Positions 17,772-26,321 of a stretch of DNA of 64,000 nt are shown here, piece after piece; positions within the stretch are counted from its first letter, which is position 1; every line of letters starts with the position of its first letter. The position numbers were made by a program, and so were the translations under genes. The notes below the pieces were generated by a model. The model had not been told where the DNA came from. It did not search any database and saw nothing but the letters and a program-made list of their open reading frames with translations. This DNA comes from Phaeobacter sp. B1627. Its GTDB lineage: Bacteria > Pseudomonadota > Alphaproteobacteria > Rhodobacterales > Rhodobacteraceae. Location: the NCBI RefSeq assembly GCF_006265095.1, contig NZ_VCNK01000011.1, forward strand, positions 1 through 64,000, read 5' to 3'.

Positions 17772-19569
17772 TGAACGGCTCGATTACTGGAATTTTCGTG
17801 AATGTGCGGACGTCGACAAGGCCAAGATCGCTGATCCGCAGTTCCGGGATCACCACCAGGGCCAGCAGTGAATGCTGCATATAGGCGTTGTTCAGCCGGC
17901 ATCCACAGTCCTGCATGGCCTCGACCAGCTTTTGTGCCTTTGCCGCGACTTCGGCAGCGGGCCTGTCGGACATCAACCCGGCGATGGGCAATTCCACCAG
18001 CGCCTGTTCCGCACCATCGCGAAACAGGGTAATGCCGCCGCCGACCTCCGCAAGGCGATTGGCCGCCAACGCCATCTGCGCCCGGTCGGTGCCCACGACG
18101 ATCATGTGGTGACTGTCGTGCGCCACGGTCGAGGCCATCGCCATATCGCCCTGATAGCCAAACCCCGAGACGAAGGCATTGGTCACGCCGCCCGTGGCCC
18201 TGTGCCGTTCCACCAGCGCAATCTGGCACACCTGATCGTCGCCCTCGACCAGCCCGTCCCTGACCGCCAGCTCGGCCTTCAACGCTTTGGTCGGGGCCTG
18301 ATTTTCGACGACGCCGATGACATTGGCCGTGACCGAATTCGCCCCCTCGGGCGCCGCCAGTTCAAAGTCCCTCGCGGTCAGCTCATGCCCCAGATGCACA
18401 GTGCCACGCGCGGTCTGGGGCCAGTCCAGATGCGGGCATTCGACCTTGATAGAGCCTGATTCCGCGACGATCTGCCCGCGGGCAACCACCAGCTCAATGG
18501 GCAGCGACCGCAGGTCCGAGGTCAGGATGACATCCGCCCGGCGCCCTGGGGTGATTGATCCGATTTCACGCTCCAGCCCAAAGTGCGTCGCGGTATTGAT
18601 CGTCGCCATCTGGATCGCCACCACCGGATCACAGCCGCAGTCTATTGCATGGCGCACCACCCGGTTCATATGGCCGTCATTGACCAATGTGCCGGAATGG
18701 CAGTCATCCGTGCACAGGATGAAATTGCGCGGATCCAGACCCTTTTCGGTGATCGCCGTGATCTGCGCCTCCACGTCGTACCAGGCAGAGCCGAGACGGA
18801 CCATCGCGCGCATTCCCTGACGCATCCGCGCGATGGCATCCGCTTCGCAGGTGCCCTCATGATCGTCCGCAGGCCCACCGGCCACATAGGCCGCAAAGGC
18901 GGCTCCGAGATCGGGAGAGGCATAATGCCCGCCAACGGTCTTGCCCGCCCTTTGGGTGGCGGCGATCTCAGCCAGCATTTTCGGGTCGGCATTCGACACA
19001 CCGGGGAAATTCATCATCTCGCCCAGGCCGATGATGCCGGGCCAGGTCATCGCCTCGGCCACATCCTCGGCAGAAATCTCATAGCCGGTGGTCTCCAATC
19101 CCGGGGCCGAGGGCGCGCAGGATGGCATCTGGGTGTAGATGTTCACCGGTTGCAACAGGGCCTCGTCATGCATCAGCCGCACGCCTTCCAGCCCCAGCAC
19201 ATTGGCGATTTCATGCGGGTCGGTGAACATGGAAGTGGTGCCATGCGGGATCACGGCACGCGCGAATTCTGCAGGAGTCAGCATGCCGGATTCGATATGC
19301 ATATGCGCGTCGCACAGACCGGGCACCATGAAACGCCCCTCGGCCTCGATGATCTGTGTGTCCGGTCCTATGCAATAGGACGCATCCGGCCCCACATAGG
19401 CCACCCGGCCTGCCTTGATTGCAATGTCATGGCTGTCCAGCACCTCTCGGGTGTGAACATTCACCCATTTGCCGTTGCGGATGATCATGTCCGCAGGAGC
19501 ACGGCCGGAGGCGGTTTCGATCAAAAGGGGGGCGACGTCGGGCCAGCTTGGAAAAGTCGTGTGTGTCAT
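17764..19569 (-). CDS. ade: Adenine deaminase
   Basis: Amidohydrolase-superfamily enzyme converting adenine to hypoxanthine and ammonia. The 601-residue length fits the bacterial Ade family. Metal ligands are visible in DAHMHIESGMLTPAEFAR and later in CTDDCHSGTLVNDGHM, with HGTTSMFTDPHE between. It lies directly upstream of, and overlaps, amn: AMP nucleosidase makes the adenine that this enzyme deaminates. This gives a route from AMP to hypoxanthine that bypasses AMP deaminase. Confidence 0.94.
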   Translation of the reverse strand: MTHTTFPSWPDVAPLLIETASGRAPADMIIRNGKWVNVHTREVLDSHDIAIKAGRVAYVGPDASYCIGPDTQIIEAEGRFMVPGLCDAHMHIESGMLTPAEFARAVIPHGTTSMFTDPHEIANVLGLEGVRLMHDEALLQPVNIYTQMPSCAPSAPGLETTGYEISAEDVAEAMTWPGIIGLGEMMNFPGVSNADPKMLAEIAATQRAGKTVGGHYASPDLGAAFAAYVAGGPADDHEGTCEADAIARMRQGMRAMVRLGSAWYDVEAQITAITEKGLDPRNFILCTDDCHSGTLVNDGHMNRVVRHAIDCGCDPVVAIQMATINTATHFGLEREIGSITPGRRADVILTSDLRSLPIELVVARGQIVAESGSIKVECPHLDWPQTARGTVHLGHELTARDFELAAPEGANSVTANVIGVVENQAPTKALKAELAVRDGLVEGDDQVCQIALVERHRATGGVTNAFVSGFGYQGDMAMASTVAHDSHHMIVVGTDRAQMALAANRLAEVGGGITLFRDGAEQALVELPIAGLMSDRPAAEVAAKAQKLVEAMQDCGCRLNNAYMQHSLLALVVIPELRISDLGLVDVRTFTKIPVIEPFNE

Positions 19570-19728
19570 GACCTACTGTTGATGATTGCGATCTGGGGTG
19601 CAAGTCCTCTATTCCGCGATCATAACAGCCGCATGACCCACAGACCGGACAAGATCGGGGCCCCGGCCCATGTGCTGCCTGCTCACCGTGAAATTACCGT
19701 GAAGGAGTTCGGGCCAGAGGGGCATCTG

Positions 19729-20682
19729 TCAGGCCTGCATATGTTGGCGGCGCAGGTCGCGGGGTGTGGTTTTGAACTCGGCCCGGAAGGCCCGGGTCAG
19801 GGCGCTCGGATCCTCATATCCGGTGCGAAGAGCGACCTCTGAAACGCTGATATCAGTCTCTAACAGGAGTTTTCGGGCCAGTATCAGCCTGAACCTGCGG
19901 TACACGGTGGCGGGCGTCGCGCCAAGATCGGCTTTCATGCGGGCCTCCAGATCCTTGCGGGGGCGTCCGATCCGGCGGGCGATTTCGGGGATCGGCAGGG
20001 GCGCTTCCAGATGCGCCTGCATCAAGTCCACGGCGCGGGCCACAACCCGGGTACGGGCCAGCGCGGTCTCCGGGCCGGATCCGCTGCTGTCTGCGCTCAT
20101 GAACAGGGCCGCCACCTCCAGACGCAGCGCTTGCCCGTGGGTTCTGCCGATCCGCTCCAGCATCAGGTCAAACGCCGCCAGTGCACCGGTGCATGTGATG
20201 CGGTTGCCGTCCTGTACATAGCGCGACCGGACCATGCGCACCTCGGGAAAGGCCTCGGCCATCCGGTCAAACTCGTCCCAATGGATCGTCGCCTGCCGCC
20301 CGTCCAGCAAACCGGCAGCGGCCAAAAGCCACGGCCCGGTGTCAAATCCGGAAATCTCGCCATAGCGCGTTGCCGCCGCCCGCAGGGACCGGCGTGTCTC
20401 TGCGTGATCGTGGCGTAGAAAATGATAGCTTGGCATCACCACCAGCATATCCCCCCGGCACTCCCCCAGCCGGGCATGGGCGGTGACCTCCATGCCCGAG
20501 GACGACACCGCAGTTCCGCCCTCAAGAGACAGGAACCGCCAGCGATAGATCTCTCGCCGTGCCAAAGTATTCGCCGCCCGCAGAGGTTCCACCGTATTGG
20601 CGAGGCAATGGGCCGAAAAATCGCCAAACAGCAAAACATCCACCTGCTGCGTCGACGCGAGATCATTTGTCCATTTCTGCAC
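19729..20682 (-). CDS. GlxA-family transcriptional regulator (DJ-1/PfpI + AraC HTH)
   Basis: 317 residues: an N-terminal GATase1/DJ-1-like sensor domain (VDVLLFGDFSAHCLANTVEP...) and a C-terminal AraC-type double helix-turn-helix (EIARRIGRPRKDLEARM and SEVALRTGYEDPSALTRAF). The family includes regulators of carnitine, glycine-betaine and other quaternary amine catabolism. It is divergent by only 84 bp from the acyl-CoA operon containing a CaiD-like gene, so control of that operon is a reasonable inference. The start codon is GTG with no strong ribosome site visible. Confidence 0.88.
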   Translation of the reverse strand: MQKWTNDLASTQQVDVLLFGDFSAHCLANTVEPLRAANTLARREIYRWRFLSLEGGTAVSSSGMEVTAHARLGECRGDMLVVMPSYHFLRHDHAETRRSLRAAATRYGEISGFDTGPWLLAAAGLLDGRQATIHWDEFDRMAEAFPEVRMVRSRYVQDGNRITCTGALAAFDLMLERIGRTHGQALRLEVAALFMSADSSGSGPETALARTRVVARAVDLMQAHLEAPLPIPEIARRIGRPRKDLEARMKADLGATPATVYRRFRLILARKLLLETDISVSEVALRTGYEDPSALTRAFRAEFKTTPRDLRRQHMQA

Positions 20683-20766
20683 GATTTCGGCCCTTCCTGC
20701 ATGAAGTGGACTCTAGGCCAGCGATACCCTCTGCCGCAAGCGAGCAGTCCAGCAAGGAGACGCACC

Positions 20767-21930
20767 GTGCATTTTGGCATGACAGAAGAACAGTCGATGA
20801 TCGTCGACACCACCCGCGCCTTTGTGGAGAATGAGATCTACCCTCACGAACTGGAGACCGAACGCAGCGGACGTCTTGATCTGGATCTGGTGAAAGAGAT
20901 CCAGACCAAGGCGATCGAGGCTGGCCTCTATGCGGCCAACATGCCGGAAGAGGTCGGCGGTGCCGGATTGGATACTCTGTCCTGGCTGCTGTATGAAAAG
21001 GAGCTGGGGCGCGCCAATTACGCGCTGCATTGGACCGGCGTTGCCCGCCCTTCGAACATCTTGCTCGCCGGGACCGATGCGCAGAAAGAACAATACCTCT
21101 ACCCCTGTATCCGGGGCGAGAAATGGGATTGCCTGGCGATGACGGAGCCGGGCGCCGGTTCGGATCTGCGCGGCATGACGGCCTCGGCCCGCAAGGATGG
21201 CGAGGACTGGGTTCTGAACGGAACCAAACATTTCATCTCGCATGCGGATATCGCGGATTTTGCCATCGTGTTCATGGCAACAGGCGAAGAGGACACGCCG
21301 CGCGGCAAGAAGAAAAAGATCACCGCCTTCTTCGTCGACAAGGGCACGCCCGGCTTTTCTGTGCGGGAGGGATACCGGAATGTCTCGCACCGGGGCTACA
21401 GCAATGCGGTTCTGGAATTTGATGACTGCCGCCTGCCTGCCTCTGCGATTCTGGGCGAGGTCGACAAGGGATTCGACGTGGCGAACACCTGGCTCGGTGC
21501 CACGCGGTTGCAGGTCGCGGCCACCTGTCTCGGCCGGGCGGACCGGGCCTTGACGCATGCGGTCGAATACGCCGCCGAACGCAGGCAGTTCGGTCAGCAA
21601 ATCGGCAAGTTCCAGGGCATCTCTTTCAAGCTGGCCGATATGGCGACGGAACTGAAGGCCGCCAATCTGCTGACGTGGGAGGCCGGATGGAAGTTTGATC
21701 AGGGCACCGTCACCGAAAGTGATATGTCCATGGCAAAGCTCAAGGCGACGGAAATGCTCGCCATGGTTGCGGACGAAGCGATCCAGATTCACGGCGGCAT
21801 GGGATTGATGGACGAACTCCCGCTCGAACGCATCTGGCGCGACGCGCGGGTGGAGCGTATCTGGGAGGGCACCAGTGAAATCCAGCGGCATATCATCAGC
21901 CGCGAGATGCTGAGACCGCTTGGAGGCTGA
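20767..21930 (+). CDS. Acyl-CoA dehydrogenase family protein
   Basis: FAD-dependent acyl-CoA dehydrogenase of 387 residues. It carries the flavin/substrate signature LAMTEPGAGSDLRGM and the C-terminal IHGGMGLMDELPLERIWRD; a Glu in RIWEGTSEIQ is the usual catalytic-base position. The GTG start at 20767 has AAGGAG seven bases upstream. An in-frame extension to 20422 would cross into the regulator gene and is rejected. It is the first gene of a four-gene CoA operon; electrons would go to ETF. The context with a CaiD-like hydratase suggests a betainyl-CoA substrate, which is unproven. Confidence 0.92.
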   Translation: MHFGMTEEQSMIVDTTRAFVENEIYPHELETERSGRLDLDLVKEIQTKAIEAGLYAANMPEEVGGAGLDTLSWLLYEKELGRANYALHWTGVARPSNILLAGTDAQKEQYLYPCIRGEKWDCLAMTEPGAGSDLRGMTASARKDGEDWVLNGTKHFISHADIADFAIVFMATGEEDTPRGKKKKITAFFVDKGTPGFSVREGYRNVSHRGYSNAVLEFDDCRLPASAILGEVDKGFDVANTWLGATRLQVAATCLGRADRALTHAVEYAAERRQFGQQIGKFQGISFKLADMATELKAANLLTWEAGWKFDQGTVTESDMSMAKLKATEMLAMVADEAIQIHGGMGLMDELPLERIWRDARVERIWEGTSEIQRHIISREMLRPLGG

Positions 21931-21932
21931 CC

Positions 21933-22247
21933 ATGTCCGACACCACCGACCCGATCCACAAACCCCACGTGACCATCACCTATTGCATCGGCTGCAACTG
22001 GCTGTTGCGGGCCGCCTGGATGGGGCAGGAGCTGCTGTCGACATTTCAGGAACAGCTCGCAGGTGTGACCCTGGTGCCGGGGGAGATCGGCGGCACGTTT
22101 GAGATCACCGTCGATGACGCGGTGATCTGGGAACGCAAGCGAGACGGTGGCTTTCCGGATGTGAAAGAGCTGAAGACCCGCGTGCGGGATCGTATCAATC
22201 CGGACCAGAGCCTCGGGCACCTGGATCGCGAACATTCAGGTGAATAG
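21933..22247 (+). CDS. Rdx family (SelT/SelW/SelH-like) protein
   Basis: Small thioredoxin-like protein of 104 residues. The redox motif is ITYCIGCNWLLRA, a CxxC in which the second Cys replaces the selenocysteine of animal SelW; the Rdx fold usually ends with a conserved GxFEI(T/V) strand, here GGTFEITVDD. The gene starts 2 bp after the acyl-CoA dehydrogenase stop and ends 6 bp before the CoA ligase, so it is firmly inside the operon. Its redox role there is unknown. Confidence 0.88.
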   Translation: MSDTTDPIHKPHVTITYCIGCNWLLRAAWMGQELLSTFQEQLAGVTLVPGEIGGTFEITVDDAVIWERKRDGGFPDVKELKTRVRDRINPDQSLGHLDREHSGE

Positions 22248-22253
22248 AGCCAA

Positions 22254-24296
22254 ATGCAGTCTCTAACAAGGCTATTCAGACCCAAAACCATTGCCGTGAT
22301 CGGCGGCGGCGCCTGGTGTTCTGCGGTGATCGAGCAATGTCGAAAGATGGGGTTTCCAGGTGAAATCTGGCCAGTGCATCCCAAGGCGGCGGAGGTCGCG
22401 GGCCTGCCCGCCTTCGCTGACGTGGGGGCGTTGCCCGAGGCCCCTGATGCGAGCTTCATAGGGGTCAATCGTTTTGCCACCGTCGAGATTGTCGCGGCAC
22501 TCGCGGCGCGCGGCGGGGGCGGCGCCGTGTGTTTCGCCTCCGGTTTTCTGGAAGCCGAAGCCGAAGACGCAGAGGGCGCGGATCTGCAGGAAAACCTTCT
22601 GCAGGCGGCGGGTGACATGCCGATCTTGGGTCCGAACTGCTACGGTTTCATCAATTATCTGGACGGCGCGCTTTTGTGGCCCGATCAACATGGTGGCCGG
22701 CAGGTGGACAAAGGCGTGGCGATTGTCACCCAAAGCTCCAATATCGCGGTCAATCTGACGATGCAGACCCGGGCGCTGCCGCTGGCCTATGTGGTGACCT
22801 GCGGCAATCAGGCGCAAACCGGATTGGCAGCCATCGGCGCGGCCCTGCTGGACGATGACCGGGTCACCGCGCTGGGCCTGCATATCGAAGGCTTTGGTGA
22901 TCTGCGCGCGTTTGAGGCCCTGGCGGCAAAGGCCCGGCAGCTGGGCAAGCCGATCATCGCGCTCAAGGTCGGCAAGTCGGCGCAGGCGCGCGTTGCAACC
23001 GTCTCCCACACGGCCTCGCTGGCGGGCGGGGATGCAGGGGCCGGGGCTCTGCTCTCCCGTCTGGGCATTCCGCGGCTCCATGATTTGTCGGCTTTCCTCG
23101 AAACCCTGAAGCTGTTGCATGTGGTGGGGCATCTGCCCTCCACCCGGATCGCGACGATCAGCTGTTCCGGGGGCGAAGCGAGCCTTTCTGCGGATATGGC
23201 ACATGGGCGCGGGGTGAGCTTTCCGCCGCTGAATGATCGTCAGCGCAGGGACCTGCGCGCGGCGCTGGGGCCGATGGTGGCGCTGGCGAACCCGCTCGAC
23301 TATCACACCTATATCTGGCGCGACACAGACGCGATGACGCGGGCCTTTTCTGCCATGGTCGATCCGCAGCTGGCCTTGACGATCCTCATCGTTGATTTTC
23401 CGCGCGCCGACCGCTGCGATGCGTCGGATTGGGACTGCACGATCCAATCGGCCATTGCGGTGCGGGCGCATACTGGACAGCCGATTGCGATGCTCGCCAC
23501 CCTGCCGGAATTGCTGCCTGAACCAGTGGCCGAACGCCTGCTGGCGGCGGGCGTGATCCCGATGATGGGTCTGGCCGAAGCCCTTTCCGCGGTCGAGGCC
23601 GCAGGCGCCCACCGGGGAGACGCCCCCCCGCCCCCCCTGTTGATGCCGACAAAATCGCAAAAGGATCCTGAGCTGGTGCCGGAGGGAGAGGCCAAGGCCC
23701 GGCTCGCCCGGTTCGGCCTCCGGGTGCCGCGTGCCGAGACCGCGCACTCTGTCGTCGCCGCCCGCGCTGTTGCGGCTGACATCGGCTATCCGGTGGTTCT
23801 GAAGGGCGACGGTATCGCACATAAAACCGAAGAGGGCGCGGTGCGGCTGAACCTCAGCTCGGGGCAGGAGGTCAGTGACGCGGCTGTGGCCATGCCCACG
23901 GATCGATTTCTCGTGGAGGAAATGGTCGCAGGCGCAGTGGCCGAACTGTTGATCGGGGTGGTGAAAGATCCCGCGCATGGCTTCGTGCTGACGCTCGCGG
24001 CAGGGGGGACATTGACCGAGATCATGAAAGACGCCACCTCGGTTCTGTTGCCCGCCACCGATGCCATGCTGGATGATGCGCTGAATTCCCTGCGGATCGC
24101 GCCGCTCCTGGCGGGGTATCGCGGCGCGCCGCCCGCAGACCGTGCGGCCATTCTGCGCGCCATTCGCGCCGTGGAGTCCTATGTCCTGGCGGAAGCCGAG
24201 GGGCTGGAGGAAATCGAGATCAATCCGTTGCTGTGCACGCCGACCGATGCGGTCGCGGCGGATGCATTGATGCGAAGAAAGGACATATCGCTATGA
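22254..24296 (+). CDS. Acetate--CoA ligase (ADP-forming) family acyl-CoA synthetase
   Basis: Single-chain NDP-forming acyl-CoA synthetase of 680 residues. The order is a CoA-binding Rossmann domain (IAVIGGGAWCSAVIEQ), a succinyl-CoA ligase-like domain with the phospho-His region VATVSHTASLAGGDAG, and a C-terminal ATP-grasp domain (GYPVVLKGDGIAHKTE and EIEINPLLC). It would activate a carboxylic acid to its CoA thioester. Its last bases overlap the hydratase start by 4 bp (ATGA). Within this operon it is the likely activating enzyme for the substrate that the dehydrogenase and hydratase then process. Confidence 0.9.
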   Translation: MQSLTRLFRPKTIAVIGGGAWCSAVIEQCRKMGFPGEIWPVHPKAAEVAGLPAFADVGALPEAPDASFIGVNRFATVEIVAALAARGGGGAVCFASGFLEAEAEDAEGADLQENLLQAAGDMPILGPNCYGFINYLDGALLWPDQHGGRQVDKGVAIVTQSSNIAVNLTMQTRALPLAYVVTCGNQAQTGLAAIGAALLDDDRVTALGLHIEGFGDLRAFEALAAKARQLGKPIIALKVGKSAQARVATVSHTASLAGGDAGAGALLSRLGIPRLHDLSAFLETLKLLHVVGHLPSTRIATISCSGGEASLSADMAHGRGVSFPPLNDRQRRDLRAALGPMVALANPLDYHTYIWRDTDAMTRAFSAMVDPQLALTILIVDFPRADRCDASDWDCTIQSAIAVRAHTGQPIAMLATLPELLPEPVAERLLAAGVIPMMGLAEALSAVEAAGAHRGDAPPPPLLMPTKSQKDPELVPEGEAKARLARFGLRVPRAETAHSVVAARAVAADIGYPVVLKGDGIAHKTEEGAVRLNLSSGQEVSDAAVAMPTDRFLVEEMVAGAVAELLIGVVKDPAHGFVLTLAAGGTLTEIMKDATSVLLPATDAMLDDALNSLRIAPLLAGYRGAPPADRAAILRAIRAVESYVLAEAEGLEEIEINPLLCTPTDAVAADALMRRKDISL

Positions 24297-25081
24297 CTGA
24301 CAGCTCTCCGGTGAAGACCCGGCGCGAAGGTGCCGTTTTCGAGGTGACTTTGGACCGACCCAAAGCCAATGCCATCGATTTGAAGACCTCGCGGCTGATG
24401 GGGGAGGCGTTCCAGGGTTTCCGGGATGATCCGGAGCTGCGGGTGGCGATTGTCACGGGCGGGGGCGCAAAGTTCTTTTGCCCCGGTTGGGACCTGAAGG
24501 CCGCCGCCGGGGGGGATGCCGTCGATGGGGACTATGGCGTCGGCGGTTTCGGCGGCCTGCAGGAACTGCGTGATTTGAACAAGCCGGTGATCGCGGCAGT
24601 GAACGGTATTGCCTGTGGCGGAGGTCTCGAGTTGGCGTTGTCGGCAGATATCATCCTCGCCGCTGATCATGCGACATTCGCCCTGCCGGAAATTCGCTCG
24701 GGCACGGTTGCGGATGCAGCCTCTGTCAAGTTGCCGAAGCGTATCCCCTATCACATTGCGATGGAGCTTTTGCTCACCGGGCGCTGGTTCGATGCCGAGG
24801 AAGCGCACCGCTGGGGGCTGGTGAACGAGGTTGTCGCCGCAGATCAGCTGATGGAGCGGGCCTGGGATCTCGCGCGGTTGCTCGCATCCGGGCCGCCGCT
24901 GGTCTATGCCGCGATCAAGGAGATCGTGCGCGACGCGGAAGACGCCAAATTTCAGGACGCCATGAACCGGATTACCGGACGGCAATTGCGCAGCGTCGAT
25001 ATCCTCTATGGCTCTGAGGACAATCTGGAAGGGGCGCGGGCATTTGCCGAGAAACGCGACCCGATCTGGAAGGGCCGCTGA
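24293..25081 (+). CDS. caiD: Carnitinyl-CoA dehydratase / crotonobetainyl-CoA hydratase-like (CaiD-type crotonase)
   Basis: Crotonase-superfamily hydratase of 262 residues. Several blocks recall E. coli CaiD from memory: TLDRPKANAID, FRDDPELRVAI, GWDLKAAA, KPVIAAVNG, and the C-terminal FAEKRDPIWKGR. The oxyanion-hole GGGLELALSADI and the FALPE Glu region are present. Start taken as ATG 24293 on the ATGA overlap with the ligase gene; an upstream in-frame start at 24233 would lie inside that gene. The CaiD match is the best clue that the operon handles carnitine-type CoA esters. Other enoyl-CoA substrates remain possible. Confidence 0.82.
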   Translation: MTDSSPVKTRREGAVFEVTLDRPKANAIDLKTSRLMGEAFQGFRDDPELRVAIVTGGGAKFFCPGWDLKAAAGGDAVDGDYGVGGFGGLQELRDLNKPVIAAVNGIACGGGLELALSADIILAADHATFALPEIRSGTVADAASVKLPKRIPYHIAMELLLTGRWFDAEEAHRWGLVNEVVAADQLMERAWDLARLLASGPPLVYAAIKEIVRDAEDAKFQDAMNRITGRQLRSVDILYGSEDNLEGARAFAEKRDPIWKGR

Positions 25082-25307
25082 GGGCGCGCGCGGGCGAGGG
25101 GGAGCTCCCGCCCGTATCCGGTGCCCTGCCGGGCCCGCAGATTCGGTTGGGCATGGCGCCGCGCTGCCGCGCGGCGCGGCGCTCCCGTGCGGCGCTGTGC
25201 TGTCAGGTGAGGCCGTGGGCAGTTTGCAGGCGAAATAGCATCGTCCGGTCGTGAAACACCCTGGCCCGGACTTGCATCCGCAGACCGCTGATCGCATGGT
25301 CCGCACC

Positions 25308-26198
25308 ATGACCCAACAGACGCCCCCTACTCTTTTGTGCCTTGGTTTTGGCTATACCGCCCGTGCATTGGCCGGATCTCTTGCCGGTGCGGGATGGCGC
25401 ATCATCGGAACCACCCGTGATGTTGCGGAGACGCCGCCGGTGGAGGGGGTTGAGTTGCTGAGCTGGCCGGGAGAAGAGATGTCTTTCGACGGCGTCACCC
25501 ACATCCTCGTGTCGATTGCACCATCCGAGCAGGGCGACCCGGTGCTGAATGCAATGGCCGCGCGGCTTGCCAATCTGTCGACCCTGGCCTGGGTCGGCTA
25601 CCTGTCGACCACGGCGGTCTACGGCGATCATGGCGGCGGCTGGGTGGATGAGACCACCCCGTTGACGCCCTCCAGCCCCAGAGGCGATTGGCGGGCCCGG
25701 GCGGAGGCTGCGTGGCAGGCCATCCCCGGCTTGCCTCTGCATATCTTTCGGCTGGCCGGGATCTACGGCCCCGGACGCGGTCCCTTTGCCAAGTTGATGT
25801 CGGGCAAGGCACGCCGCATCGTGAAGCCGGGGCAGGTGTTCTCCCGTATCCATGTGGAGGACATCGCGCAGGTGCTTCTGGCGTCTTTTGACCGGCCCAA
25901 CCAGGGCGCGGTCTACAATGTTTGTGACGATGAACCCGCCCCGCCGCAGGATGTTCTGGGCTATGCGGCCGAGCTTCTGGGCCTGCCGGTGCCCGCCGAG
26001 GTCCCCTTTGACGAGGCCGGTATGAGCCCGATGGCGCGGAGCTTTTATGGTGAAAACAAGAGGGTGCGGAATGACCGCATCAAGGCGGAGCTGGGGGTCA
26101 GACTGCTCTACCCGGAATATCGCAGCGGACTGAAGGCGGTGCTGGCGGCGGAGGATATGGACCGATTCGTACCGCCCGAGGCGCCGCCCGGCGTCTGA
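25308..26198 (+). CDS. SDR family NAD(P)-dependent epimerase-like protein (YeeZ-type)
   Basis: 296-residue Rossmann-fold protein. The nucleotide loop is LLCLGFGYTARALA at the N-terminus and the central region has SYxxK-like architecture shifted as in atypical SDRs (STTAVYGDHGG). The C-terminal part resembles nucleoside-diphosphate-sugar epimerases (IFRLAGIYGPGRGPF, FSRIHVEDIAQVL). The substrate is unknown. The start is uncertain: ATG 25308 and ATG 25296 are both possible and neither has a clear ribosome site. The 225-bp spacer upstream is extremely GC-rich with many small palindromes but no gene. Confidence 0.8.
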   Translation: MTQQTPPTLLCLGFGYTARALAGSLAGAGWRIIGTTRDVAETPPVEGVELLSWPGEEMSFDGVTHILVSIAPSEQGDPVLNAMAARLANLSTLAWVGYLSTTAVYGDHGGGWVDETTPLTPSSPRGDWRARAEAAWQAIPGLPLHIFRLAGIYGPGRGPFAKLMSGKARRIVKPGQVFSRIHVEDIAQVLLASFDRPNQGAVYNVCDDEPAPPQDVLGYAAELLGLPVPAEVPFDEAGMSPMARSFYGENKRVRNDRIKAELGVRLLYPEYRSGLKAVLAAEDMDRFVPPEAPPGV

Positions 26199-26321
26199 AA
26201 GGGGGCTGACAGGGGGCGGAAAGACAGGAGACCGAGCGGATCATGGGCCGGTTATCCGCGCCGCCGACCCTCATCCCGCCGCTGACCGCCGCCGTGCCGT
26301 TGCAGCAGGCGCTCCGCCGCC

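Noticed and set aside
19633-19842. Short plus-strand frame starting MTHRPDK between ade and the GlxA-type gene
   Set aside because: Runs into the 3' end of the regulator on the other strand, lacks a ribosome site and any resemblance to a known protein.
25082-25307. Very GC-rich palindromic stretch before the SDR gene
   Set aside because: Many overlapping GCGC-type palindromes expected by composition; no T-run terminator or known RNA structure could be defined.
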